DNA from: Tistrella mobilis KA081020-065
GTDB lineage: Bacteria; Pseudomonadota; Alphaproteobacteria; Tistrellales; Tistrellaceae
DNA: 64,000 bases
Assembly (NCBI RefSeq): GCF_000264455.2
Contig: NC_017958.1
Coordinates: forward strand, 811,001-875,000
Direction: 5' to 3'
The notes below the pieces were generated by a model that was not told the origin of the DNA, searched no databases, and worked only from the letters and a program-made list of their open reading frames with translations. Shown here one piece after another: positions 23,671 to 32,334 of the stretch; position 1 is the first letter of the stretch; each line of letters opens with the position of its first letter. A program made the translations under genes and the position numbers.

Positions 23671-26211
23671 TCAGTAGAGGCCGCCCGGTGCCGGCGCCGC
23701 GGCGCCGCCATAGGGGTTCGAAGGCCGGGCCGGCAGGGTGCCGCCGGTACCCGCACCGGCGCCCGGATCGCCATAGGTGCCGTAATCGTCCTGCATGCCC
23801 GAGACCATCGTCGGCTCGGTGCCGGGCTTGAACGCCTCGGTGATCACCGTTGCCGTATCGGGGCCGGGCAGCAGGCCGGTCTTCGCGTCGACGCGCACCA
23901 GGCGGATACCGCTGGGGGTGCGGAACGGCGTCGCCGGTGCATCGGCCAGCGCGCCCTTCATGAACTCGATCCAGATCGGCAGCGCGGCCGAGGCGCCCTG
24001 CTCGTTATCGCCGAGCGAACGCGGCGTGTCAAAGCCGACATAGACGCCCACCACCAGGTCGGGGCTGAAGCCCATGAACCAGGCGTCGAAGCTGTCATTG
24101 GTGGTGCCGGTCTTGCCGGCCAGCGGCTTGCCGATCGACAGCGCCCGGCGGCCGGTGCCGCGCTGGATTACGCCTTCCATGACATGCACCAGCTGATAGG
24201 CGTCGAGCGGGTTCAACACCTGGTCGCGGGTATCGGGCAGCACCGGCGGCTGCAGGCCCGGATGCCATTCCGGCACCGAACAGGCCTCGCACGGGCGCTC
24301 GTCGCGGCGGAAGATGGTCTTGCCGTCGCGGTCCTGGATGCGCTCGACCAGCGCCGGATGGATCTGCCTGCCACCGTTGACGACCATGGCATAGGCGGTG
24401 GCGAGGCGCATGAGCGTGGTTTCGCCGGCGCCCAGCGCCGTGGAGAGATAGGGCGGCCAGTCACCGATGCCGAGCCGGCGGGCGATTTCCGAAATCGATT
24501 CGGCCCCCAGGTCGCGGGCAAGGCGCACGGTCATCAGATTGCGCGACTGTTCCACGCCGACGCGCAGCGTGGAGGGACCATAGAACCGGCCGCTGTAATT
24601 CTTCGGCCGCCAGGTGCCGAGACCGGCGCCCTGATCCAGGGCGAGCGGGGCATCCTGGACGATCGAGGCCGGCGTCCAGCCGTGTTCGAAGGCCGAGAGA
24701 TAGACGAAAGGCTTGAAGGCCGAGCCCGGCTGGCGCTGGGCCTGGGTGACGCGGTTGAACTCGCTGGCGGCGAAGTTGAAGCCGCCGGTCATCGCCAGCA
24801 CCCGGCCGTTATGCGGGTTCATCGCCACCAGACCGCCCGAGACGTCGGGCACCTGGACCAGTTTCAGCGCGCCGGCGGCGGCCTTGGGCGCCGGGCCCTC
24901 GCCGTCTTCGGCCCGGCGGTCGGCCTCCGCCGCCACCTCGGTCGGGTCGTCGGCCGGCGCCACGACCACGATGTCGCCGGCGCTGACCACATCGTCCACC
25001 GCCCGGATCGCCGGCCCGCGCCGGTCGACCGAGACGTATTTCCGCGCCCATTTCACCGCCTCGAGATCGAGCGTGCCGGCGGCACCGTCGGCGAAGATCA
25101 GCTTCGCGGCCTTGCCGCCCGCCTCGGTGACCAGCGCATAGCGCCAGCCCGGCACCAGCGGCTTGTCGCGGCCCAGATCCTCCAGCCGCTTGCGGGCGGC
25201 CTCGATGTCGTCGGTGGCAACGCCGCTCTGCACAGGGCCGCGATAGCCGTGGCGGCGGTCGTAAGAAACCAGCCCGTCGCGAAGCGCGGTGTCGGCCAGG
25301 GCCTGAAGCTTGGGATCGACGGTGGTCATCACCGTCAGCCCGCCTTCATAGAGTTCGTCGGACCCGAAGCGCTGGGCGATGTCGCGGCGGACCTCTTCGA
25401 CGAAATAATCGGCGCGGGCCTGGTCCTCGCCACCGCGCGGGCGGGTGACCAGCGGCCGGGCTTCGGCGGCCCGAGCCTCGTCGGCCGAGATGTAGCCGTC
25501 CTCGGCCATGCGGCTCAGCACCCAGTCGCGACGGGCCTTGGCGGCATCGGCGCGGCGGATCGGGTTGTAGTTGTTCGGGGCCTTGGGCAGAGCCGCCAGA
25601 TAGGCCGCCTCTTCCGCGGTCAGCTCGTCGAGCGACTTGTCGAAATAGGCGAGCGCCGCCGCCGCGACGCCATAGGCGCCATAGCCCAGATAGATCTCGT
25701 TCAGATAGAGTTCGAGAATGTGGTCCTTGGTGAAGGCGCGCTCGATCCTGAGCGAGAGCAGCGCCTCCTTGACCTTGCGCTCGATCGACACCTCGTTGGT
25801 CAGCAGGAAGTTCTTGGCCACCTGCTGGGTGATGGTCGAGGCGCCGATGGGCCGGCGGTCGCTGGCCAGATTGTCGATATTGGTCACCGCGGCGCGCAGG
25901 ATCGCGACCACGTCGATGCCGGGATGGGTGTAGAAGTTCTGATCCTCGGCGGCGATGAAGGCGTGTTTCACCACATCCGGGATCGCATCGATCGGCACGA
26001 AGACGCGCTTCTCGCGGGCATATTCATCCAGCAGCCGGCCGTCACCGGCATAGATCCGGGTGACGGTCGGCGGCTTGTAATCGGCCAGCTGCTCGAAATC
26101 CGGCAGATCGCCGTCATACATGGTGACGCCGTAATACAGCGCCGCGCCGCCAGCGATGGCGAGCAGGACGATGCCGGTCAGGAGAAAACCGAGCAGGCGG
26201 ATCAGGCTCAT
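23671..26211 (-). CDS. mrcA: Penicillin-binding protein 1A (bifunctional transglycosylase/transpeptidase)
   Basis: An 846-residue class A PBP. It has an N-terminal membrane anchor (about 5-27), a glycosyltransferase domain with catalytic Glu89 in AAEDQNFYTHPGID, and a transpeptidase domain with SAFK (nucleophile Ser near 497), the SRN-type motif and KTGTTNDSFDAWF (near 697). A Gly/Pro-rich tail ends the protein (final ~40 residues). It polymerises and cross-links peptidoglycan at the periplasmic face of the inner membrane. The insert between the two catalytic domains is usual for alphaproteobacterial PBP1A. The amidase gene upstream and prfB downstream run in the same direction. Confidence 0.96.
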   Translation of the reverse strand: MSLIRLLGFLLTGIVLLAIAGGAALYYGVTMYDGDLPDFEQLADYKPPTVTRIYAGDGRLLDEYAREKRVFVPIDAIPDVVKHAFIAAEDQNFYTHPGIDVVAILRAAVTNIDNLASDRRPIGASTITQQVAKNFLLTNEVSIERKVKEALLSLRIERAFTKDHILELYLNEIYLGYGAYGVAAAALAYFDKSLDELTAEEAAYLAALPKAPNNYNPIRRADAAKARRDWVLSRMAEDGYISADEARAAEARPLVTRPRGGEDQARADYFVEEVRRDIAQRFGSDELYEGGLTVMTTVDPKLQALADTALRDGLVSYDRRHGYRGPVQSGVATDDIEAARKRLEDLGRDKPLVPGWRYALVTEAGGKAAKLIFADGAAGTLDLEAVKWARKYVSVDRRGPAIRAVDDVVSAGDIVVVAPADDPTEVAAEADRRAEDGEGPAPKAAAGALKLVQVPDVSGGLVAMNPHNGRVLAMTGGFNFAASEFNRVTQAQRQPGSAFKPFVYLSAFEHGWTPASIVQDAPLALDQGAGLGTWRPKNYSGRFYGPSTLRVGVEQSRNLMTVRLARDLGAESISEIARRLGIGDWPPYLSTALGAGETTLMRLATAYAMVVNGGRQIHPALVERIQDRDGKTIFRRDERPCEACSVPEWHPGLQPPVLPDTRDQVLNPLDAYQLVHVMEGVIQRGTGRRALSIGKPLAGKTGTTNDSFDAWFMGFSPDLVVGVYVGFDTPRSLGDNEQGASAALPIWIEFMKGALADAPATPFRTPSGIRLVRVDAKTGLLPGPDTATVITEAFKPGTEPTMVSGMQDDYGTYGDPGAGAGTGGTLPARPSNPYGGAAAPAPGGLY

Positions 26212-26452
26212 CGGCTGTGCAACGCCGCGGGCCAGGGCCGGCGGCTCCCATGTGGTTGACGGGCGGCGCCAGCGGACGGATCCGTCCCTGGTCGCGGAGC
26301 CGGAGTGTGGCCGCGCGCGGCCCTGGCGTCAATCGCAGGGGTACCATCCCCGCCCTGCAAGCCACGCAAATGACACGGCATCGGAAGGGTTTGGCAGGCC
26401 CGGCGACCGCCTGGGATTCAGAGAGGGGGTGGGATCAGAGAAGGGCCGGGGG

Positions 26453-27844
26453 TCAGAGACGGCTCCAGGTCTGTTCGGCGGCGAAGAACTGATCGACGGC
26501 ACCGACGATGCTGCGGGCCAGCTTCGCCCGATGAGCGGAATCCTGCAGCACTTTTTCATCCTGTCGGTTGGACAGGAAGCCGGTCTCGATCAGCACCGAG
26601 GGCATGTCGGGCGCCTTGAGCACCGCAAAGCCGGCCGAACGCACGGGCTTGGTCAGCAATTCGGTATGCGGCTGGACCTGGCCGATGACATGGCCGGCAA
26701 AGCGCGCCGACAGGTTCATGGTCTCGCGCCGGGCCAGATCGATCAGGATCGAGGTGACCTCGGCGCTTTCGGTCGAAAGATCGACGCCGGCGATCAGGTC
26801 GGACTTGTTTTCGCTGTCGGCCAGCTGGGCGGCGACACCGTCCGAGGCGCGTTCCGACAGCGTGTAAATCGACAGGCCCCGGGTGCGCGGGTTCTGCACC
26901 GAATCGGCATGGATCGAGATGAACAGCTCCGCCTGGGCGGCACGGGCGATGGCGACCCGGTCGCGCAGCCGGATGAAGATGTCGCGATCGCGGGTCAGCA
27001 CCGCCTTGTAGCGGCCGGTCTTTTCAAGCTCCTGCGCCAGCGCCTTGGCCATGGCCAGCGTGATCGACTTTTCCTGCACGCCGGTGATGCCGATGGCGCC
27101 GGGATCGATGCCGCCATGGCCGGCATCGATGGCGACGATCCGCCGGCCGTCGGTCCGGGCCCGCGGCCTGGCCGCGTCGGGCAGGATCGGCGCGGCGGCG
27201 ACCGCCGCCTGCCCCGCAGGCGGCTGCGGGGCAGCCGCGACCTTGGTGCCGTCGAACCGGTCTTCCGGCTCCCCCTTCAGGGTGGTGCGGGCGAAGGATT
27301 GCGCCGAGGTGCGCGACAGATCGACCACGAAACGCGGCGGCAGACCGTCCTGCGCCGGCAGCACGAACATCGAATCGATCTGCGACGGCTGGGACAGGTC
27401 GAGCACCATGCGATAGACGCCGGGTTCGAACAGGCCGACGCGATAGCGCGCGATCAGCCCGGCGCCCGAATTCTCGCCCTTGTCGAGGATCTGCCAGTCC
27501 AGATTGCGGAAGTCGATCACCACCCGGTCGGGGCCCGACAGGGTGAAGGCCCGGAAATCCACCCGACGGTCCAGATCGATCACCAGCCGGGTCTTGTCGG
27601 GATGCATGCCGAACCGGAGGCCGACCGCACGGGCGGTTTCGCCGGCCACCGCCTCTTCCGGACCGACGCCCGGCAGCGGCCCTGCAATCACCGCGACCAG
27701 CGCCAGCAGGCAGATCACCGCCCTGCCCATGGTGCGTTTCGCCATCCGGCCCAGCCATGCGGCAGCCCGCCCCGGCCGGGACGGCGGAGCGGCGGAGATG
27801 CGGCAAAGATGGTCGGCGGTCTGGCGAATGGCAGGCGCGGACAT
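26453..27844 (-). CDS. amiC: N-acetylmuramoyl-L-alanine amidase (AmiC type)
   Basis: A 463-residue periplasmic zinc amidase. The N-terminus has a long basic stretch then a hydrophobic signal segment (MGRAVICLLALVAVIAG). An AMIN domain (about 70-190) is recognised from GMHPDKTRLVIDLDRRVDFR, followed by a Pro/Ala linker and the Amidase_3 domain with AIDAGHGGIDPGAIG, Glu in GVQEKSITL, SIHADS and VLIETGFLSN (zinc and catalytic residues). Such enzymes cut the stem peptide from septal peptidoglycan during daughter-cell separation. The ATG at 27844 is preferred for its GGAG site; starts at 27745 (shorter) and 27937 (longer) are possible. It sits upstream of PBP1A, and a good promoter lies at 27954-27983. 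Confidence 0.93.
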   Translation of the reverse strand: MSAPAIRQTADHLCRISAAPPSRPGRAAAWLGRMAKRTMGRAVICLLALVAVIAGPLPGVGPEEAVAGETARAVGLRFGMHPDKTRLVIDLDRRVDFRAFTLSGPDRVVIDFRNLDWQILDKGENSGAGLIARYRVGLFEPGVYRMVLDLSQPSQIDSMFVLPAQDGLPPRFVVDLSRTSAQSFARTTLKGEPEDRFDGTKVAAAPQPPAGQAAVAAAPILPDAARPRARTDGRRIVAIDAGHGGIDPGAIGITGVQEKSITLAMAKALAQELEKTGRYKAVLTRDRDIFIRLRDRVAIARAAQAELFISIHADSVQNPRTRGLSIYTLSERASDGVAAQLADSENKSDLIAGVDLSTESAEVTSILIDLARRETMNLSARFAGHVIGQVQPHTELLTKPVRSAGFAVLKAPDMPSVLIETGFLSNRQDEKVLQDSAHRAKLARSIVGAVDQFFAAEQTWSRL

Positions 27845-27953
27845 GTGACGGCTCCAGGAGGCGTCGGCGGCTGATCCTCTGACCGGCCGCGCCGCCCGAA
27901 AACCGCCCGCGAACGGGTAGCTCCGATGACACCGCAACCAGCGACTCCTTCGT

Positions 27954-27983
27954 TTTATAGGCGGAAGTCGCCCAATCTTTCAA
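27954..27983 (-). promoter_or_regulatory. Sigma-70-type promoter for the amidase gene
   Basis: On the minus strand TTGAAA (27983-27978) and TATAAA (27959-27954) are separated by 18 bases. This is the clearest -35/-10 pair in the region and points towards the amiC start about 110 bases downstream. Confidence 0.6.
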
Positions 27984-28157
27984 TGCGTTTATCCATGTTG
28001 TTGGCACCGGGGGTGAACTTGCACGACGGGTTGTGGCCACGGTGTGACATGCCGGTCCGCCACGGTCGACCCGAAACGGCTCTCGCAGGACGCGGCCGAT
28101 GTGGCCGCATGCCTGCGCAACACGCGCTTGCCCTGTCGCCGGATTGCAACAGCGCGA

Positions 28158-28187
28158 TTGTGGAAGGGCCGCGACCTGTTCTATAGT
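28158..28187 (+). promoter_or_regulatory. Candidate promoter for rne
   Basis: TTGTGG (28158-28163) and TATAGT (28182-28187) are spaced by 18 bases. The -10 matches the consensus at five of six positions, the -35 less well. It is the best plus-strand promoter seen upstream of rne. Confidence 0.4.
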
Positions 28188-28502
28188 GCGGCCGCGCGTT
28201 CCGCTTCGGTCACCGGCCCTGCCCCGCCTGGGACAGGATCGACCACCGGATGGGAGGCGCCGGAATTCCGTATGGCCGGAGGCATCGGACCGAGTTGATC
28301 GGACCGCGCCGCTCCGGGAGGGAGCATCCCCCGGCCGACGGTTGAACCCGCCGCGAGGCAGGACGACGACGACCCAGGGCATGCCGGCCACGCGACAAGC
28401 GGGCCGGGCCGGCCGGCGGAGAGCGAAATCCTTGTGACGCGGCGGCGGAGCGGGGTGTGCGGCAATTACGCGGCGCGCCCCTCCGACCAACAAGGAACGG
28501 TC

Positions 28503-28580
28503 ATGAACGACGCGCGCGATTTCGCGCAGAGCGTCGGTCGCACGGGCCCTGAGGCGTCTTCCGATGCCACATCCGTCTGA
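28503..28580 (+). CDS. Possible 25-residue leader peptide upstream of rne
   Basis: An ATG at 28503 with AAGGA six bases upstream opens a 25-codon frame (MNDARDFAQSVGRTG... ending at TGA 28578). It lies about 255 bases before the rne start. It has no recognised family and could be fortuitous. If translated it could affect leader folding. Low confidence. Confidence 0.2.
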   Translation: MNDARDFAQSVGRTGPEASSDATSV

Positions 28581-28834
28581 GCGTCCGGTGCATAGCCTGA
28601 GAGGCTTCGACTGCCGCCGATCGCTCGGCGGTATGCGTTCCGTCGTCTTCGTATCGTTCCCCTGCCATCCGACACCGGGCCTGACCGTGCCGCCTGCCGC
28701 CGCCGCCCTGACCGGCGCCCGCGCAGCCGACGGCCGCAACCCCGCGCGTCGTTCCTCCACATCCTGCCCGACGGATCTGCGCCGCCTGACGAAGGCCGGC
28801 GCCCGTTGCGGTCATATCCGGAGTTCCACGCTCG

Positions 28835-31800
28835 ATGACGAAGCGTATGCTGATCGACGCGAACCACCCCGAAGAAATGCGGGTGGTCGTCACCAACGGC
28901 AACCGGCTTGAAGAATTCGATTTCGAAACCTCGACCAAGAAGCAGCTGAAGGGGAATATCTATCTCGCCAAGGTGACCCGGGTGGAGCCCTCGCTCCAGG
29001 CCGCGTTCGTCGATTACGGCGGAAACCGGAACGGTTTCCTGGCCTTCAGCGAGATCCATCCCGACTACTTCCAGATCCCCGTGGCCGACCGTGAAGCCCT
29101 GGTCCGCGAGGTCGAGAAAGCAGCGCGCGAGGATGCCGAGCGCGAAGCCCGCGCCGATGCCGGCGAAGGCCCCGAGATCGAGGAGGTCGGCGGTTCCGAC
29201 GTCGACGACATCGCGGCCGGCGGCGCCAGCCGGCGGCGGCTGCAGCCGCACCGCCAGTACAAGATCCAGGAAGTCATCAAGAAGCGGCAGCTGATCCTGG
29301 TCCAGGTGGCCAAGGAAGAGCGCGGCACCAAGGGTGCGGCCCTGACCAGCTATATTTCGCTGGCCGGCCGCTATTGCGTGCTGATGCCCAACACGCCCAA
29401 TGGCGGCGGCATCTCGCGCAAGATTTCGGACGCCCGCACCCGCAAGAAGCTGCGCGAGACCCTGACCGAGCTGGGCACCCCCGCCGGCATGAGCGTGGTG
29501 CTGCGCACCGCCGGCGCCGAGCGCACCAAGACCGAGATCAAGCGCGACTACGAATATCTCTCGCGGCTGTGGGACGACATCCGCGAGCGGACCCTGTCGT
29601 CGCGCGCCCCGGCCCTGATCTATGAAGAGGCCGACATCATCAAGCGGTCGATCCGCGACATCTATTCCAACGACATCGACGAACTGCTGGTCGAGGGCAG
29701 CGACGGCTATCGCGCCGCGAAGGAGTTCATGCGGATGCTGATGCCCAGCCGCGCGCGGCTGGTGAAGCAGTATGGCGACCGCATCCCCCTCTTCCACCGC
29801 TATCAGGTCGAAACCCAGCTCGCCTCGATGCACTCCCCCACCGTGCGCCTGCCCTCGGGCGGCTATGTGGTGATCAACCAGACCGAGGCGCTGGTCGCGA
29901 TCGACGTCAATTCGGGCCGCTCCACCCGCGAGCGGAACATCGAAGAGACCGCGCTCAAGACCAATCTGGAAGCCGCCGACGAGGTCGCCCGCCAGCTGCG
30001 CCTGCGCGACCTGGCCGGGCTGATCGTCATCGACTTCATCGACATGGACGACCGCAAGAACAACCGTGCGGTCGAACGGCGCCTGAAAGAGGCGATGAAA
30101 GCCGATCGCGCCCGCATCCAGCTGGGCCGGATCAGCGGTTTCGGCCTGCTGGAACTGTCGCGCCAGCGGCTGCGCCCGTCGCTGATCGAGGCCAGCACCA
30201 TGCAGTGCCCGCATTGCGGCGGCACCGGTCTGGTCCGGTCGGTGGAAAGCACCGCCCTTGCCGCTCTGCGCGCGGTGGAAGAGGAAGGCATCCGCGAGCG
30301 CACCGAGGAGCTGGTGCTGCGCGTGCCGACCGAGGTTGCGCTCTATATCTTCAACCACAAGCGCGACATGCTGGCGGATATCGAGGCCCGCTATGTCTTC
30401 CGCGTGCTGGTGGAAGCCGCCGACAACCTGACGCCGCCCACGCCTTACGAGCTGGAGCGCACCCGCCAGCGCAAGGAAGGCGAGATCCCCGAGCGCCCGG
30501 CCGGCAGCGAGCGCCCGGTGACCGCCGAATCCTCGGCAGCCGCCGCCGATGCCGATGCCGCGCGCATCGCGGCTGAGGTTGCCGAAGCCGAGGCCGAGGA
30601 AGAGGCGATGGCGGAGGCAGAGGCCGCCGCCGAGGCCCGGAGCGAGGCCGAAGCCGAGACCCGGCCCGAGGCCGACAGCCAGAGCGAGGAAGAGCGGAAC
30701 CGCCGCAAGCGGCGCCGCCGGTCGCGCCGGCGGAAGCGTCGCGACGACGAGACCCAGTCGACCGCCGAGGGCGAGGATCAGGCCGAGGACCAGGACGAAG
30801 ACGGCGAGGCCGAGGGTGACACCGAGGCCGACACCGCCACGACCGAGGCCGAAGGCGAGAGCACCGAAGACGCCCGGAATGCCGACGACCGGAATGCCGA
30901 GGAGCGGAATGCCGAGGAGAACGGCCGCCGTCGCCGTCGGCGTCGCCGGCGTCGCCCGGGCAATGGCGAGGTCCGCATCGAGGCCCAGACCACAGACGGG
31001 GAGCAGGCCACCGACGAAGAGCAGGCCGGCGACGAGGCAGAGAACGCCGAGGCCGAGACCGCCGAGGCGGTGAGCGAAACGGAAACCCCGGCAGTCGAAG
31101 CGCCCGGCGCGGAGAGCGAGGTCGTCGAGCCCGTGGCCGAGGTGGTCGAAGCCGAAGAGGGTCGCGGCCGTCGCCGCCGCCGTCGTCGTCGGCCGGGTGA
31201 GGTCGAGGCGGTCGCGGCCGTCGAAGCCGATGCCGCCCCCGCTCCGGTGAGCGACGAGGCGCCCGTGAGCGAGCCGGAGCCCGTGAGCGAGCCAGCTTCC
31301 GTGAGCGAAACGGGGCCGGCGAGCGACGAGACGCCCGCCGAAGCGGCACCTGTCGACACCGCAGCGGTCGACCTGGCACCGGCTGAAGAGACCGTGGCCA
31401 CCGACGCCCCCGCCGCGGAGTCCGAGGCGCCGGTCAGCGAACCCGAGCCCGTCCCCGAACCCGCCCCCGAACCCGAGATGGTCGGTGCGGATCTGGTGCC
31501 CGAAGCCGATGCCGTGGTCGAGGCCGATGCGGTGGTTGCCGCCGAAGAGCCGGTGGCCGCACCGGAGAAGCCGAAGCGCCGCCGCAAGGTGAAGGCAGAG
31601 ACCGAAGCCGAGGCGCCCGCCGAGGCCGCGCCGAAGCCGCGCCGCCGCCGCAAGGTGGCCGAGACTGCCGCGGACGCCCCGGCCGAAGCCGAGGCGGTGG
31701 CAGAGGCGGCCCCCACCCGCAAGCGGGCGACGCGCGCCAAGGCGACGACGGCCAAGGCGACGGCGGCCAAGGCTGCGACCACCAAGGCCGCCGCGGCCAA

Positions 31801-32209
31801 GACCACCCGCGCCCGCAAGGCGAAGGCGGTCGAGGGGGCTGAGCCCGTCGAGGCTGCCGCCGAGGCACCGAAGCCGCGCCGCCGCCGCAAGGCGGAGCCT
31901 GCGGTGGAGGCGGCCGAGCCGGCCCTGGTCGTGACCGCCGTGGAAACCGGTGCCGAGCCGCCGGTGATCGACGGCCCGGCCGCCGCCGCGGTGGCCGAAG
32001 CCGCCGAAGCCCCGGCCGCCCCGCTGGAGCCGCCCTTCCGCGAGGAAGCGACCGCCGAGACGGCACCGGAGGCCACCGAAGCGGAGACCGGCACGAAGGC
32101 CGAGCCGCAGCCGGCCGGCGATGACGAGCCGGCCGTGACGGTGATCGAGGCCGAAGGCGCGCCAGAGCGCCCGCGCCGCGGCTGGTGGGCCTCTCGCGGC
32201 CGCAGCTGA
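28835..32209 (+). CDS. rne: Ribonuclease E
   Basis: A 1124-residue endoribonuclease. The catalytic half (about 1-530) starts with MTKRMLIDANHPEEMRVVV, has an S1 RNA-binding domain (GNIYLAKVTRVEPSLQAAFV) and the 5'-sensor/RNase H and DNase I-like parts with VAIDVNSGRSTRERNIEETA and IVIDFIDMDDRKNNRAVER, whose Asp residues bind Mg. The Zn-link is CPHCGGTG. The insert after the first S1 strands (about 90-140) is acidic. The C-terminal half is low-complexity Ala/Glu/Pro with at least five Arg-rich blocks (for example RRRRRRRRRRPGNGE), the usual scaffold for RNA and degradosome partners. It initiates mRNA decay and processes rRNA and tRNA. The opposite strand is open for over 1200 codons by composition only. 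Confidence 0.97.
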   Translation: MTKRMLIDANHPEEMRVVVTNGNRLEEFDFETSTKKQLKGNIYLAKVTRVEPSLQAAFVDYGGNRNGFLAFSEIHPDYFQIPVADREALVREVEKAAREDAEREARADAGEGPEIEEVGGSDVDDIAAGGASRRRLQPHRQYKIQEVIKKRQLILVQVAKEERGTKGAALTSYISLAGRYCVLMPNTPNGGGISRKISDARTRKKLRETLTELGTPAGMSVVLRTAGAERTKTEIKRDYEYLSRLWDDIRERTLSSRAPALIYEEADIIKRSIRDIYSNDIDELLVEGSDGYRAAKEFMRMLMPSRARLVKQYGDRIPLFHRYQVETQLASMHSPTVRLPSGGYVVINQTEALVAIDVNSGRSTRERNIEETALKTNLEAADEVARQLRLRDLAGLIVIDFIDMDDRKNNRAVERRLKEAMKADRARIQLGRISGFGLLELSRQRLRPSLIEASTMQCPHCGGTGLVRSVESTALAALRAVEEEGIRERTEELVLRVPTEVALYIFNHKRDMLADIEARYVFRVLVEAADNLTPPTPYELERTRQRKEGEIPERPAGSERPVTAESSAAAADADAARIAAEVAEAEAEEEAMAEAEAAAEARSEAEAETRPEADSQSEEERNRRKRRRRSRRRKRRDDETQSTAEGEDQAEDQDEDGEAEGDTEADTATTEAEGESTEDARNADDRNAEERNAEENGRRRRRRRRRRPGNGEVRIEAQTTDGEQATDEEQAGDEAENAEAETAEAVSETETPAVEAPGAESEVVEPVAEVVEAEEGRGRRRRRRRRPGEVEAVAAVEADAAPAPVSDEAPVSEPEPVSEPASVSETGPASDETPAEAAPVDTAAVDLAPAEETVATDAPAAESEAPVSEPEPVPEPAPEPEMVGADLVPEADAVVEADAVVAAEEPVAAPEKPKRRRKVKAETEAEAPAEAAPKPRRRRKVAETAADAPAEAEAVAEAAPTRKRATRAKATTAKATAAKAATTKAAAAKTTRARKAKAVEGAEPVEAAAEAPKPRRRRKAEPAVEAAEPALVVTAVETGAEPPVIDGPAAAAVAEAAEAPAAPLEPPFREEATAETAPEATEAETGTKAEPQPAGDDEPAVTVIEAEGAPERPRRGWWASRGRS

Positions 32210-32220
32210 CGGTCGCCCCC

Positions 32221-32242
32221 GGAGCCGGCTCATGCCGGCTCC
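32221..32242 (+). terminator. Stem-loop just after rne
   Basis: GGAGCCGGC (32221-32229) and GCCGGCTCC (32234-32242) form a perfect 9-base stem with loop TCAT, starting 12 bases after the rne stop. No T-tract follows, so it probably acts as a 3' stability hairpin ahead of the stronger terminator at 32279. Confidence 0.5.
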
Positions 32243-32278
32243 GGCCAGCGATCCAAACAAGCCCACGATCAAAATAAT

Positions 32279-32309
32279 GGGGCCGCCGGTTCGACCGGCG
32301 GCCCCTTTA
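32279..32309. terminator. Bidirectional intrinsic terminator between rne and the aminotransferase gene
   Basis: GGGGCCGCCGGT (32279-32290) pairs perfectly with ACCGGCGGCCCC (32294-32305) around a TCG loop, followed by TTTAT on the plus strand. On the minus strand the same stem is followed by ATTATTTT. It can therefore end both convergent transcripts. Confidence 0.88.
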
Positions 32310-32334
32310 TCGTCTCCGAACGGCTGGCGTCGGG

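Larger units (their letters stand above)
27984..28834. other. Long RNase E leader region
   Basis: About 850 bases without a recognisable gene between the divergent amiC and rne genes. A plus-strand promoter candidate lies at 28158-28187 and would give a 5' leader of roughly 640 bases. The region is GC-rich with many potential stem-loops. RNase E genes typically carry long structured 5' untranslated regions through which the enzyme controls the decay of its own message. One 25-codon open frame with a ribosome site (28503-28580) lies inside; nothing else is supported. Confidence 0.55.

Noticed and set aside
26396-26456. Quasi-repeats (TCAGAGA spaced about 17-18 bases) after the amidase gene
   Set aside because: Too short and imperfect to support a function; probably chance in G-rich DNA.
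28564-28911. 115-codon frame overlapping the rne start
   Set aside because: No ribosome site or family, heavy in Arg, Pro and Ser, and it overlaps rne out of frame.
28466-32272. Minus-strand frame of over 1200 codons opposite rne
   Set aside because: Low-complexity Gly/Arg/Leu product mirroring the repetitive rne tail. The plus strand encodes an unmistakable RNase E.
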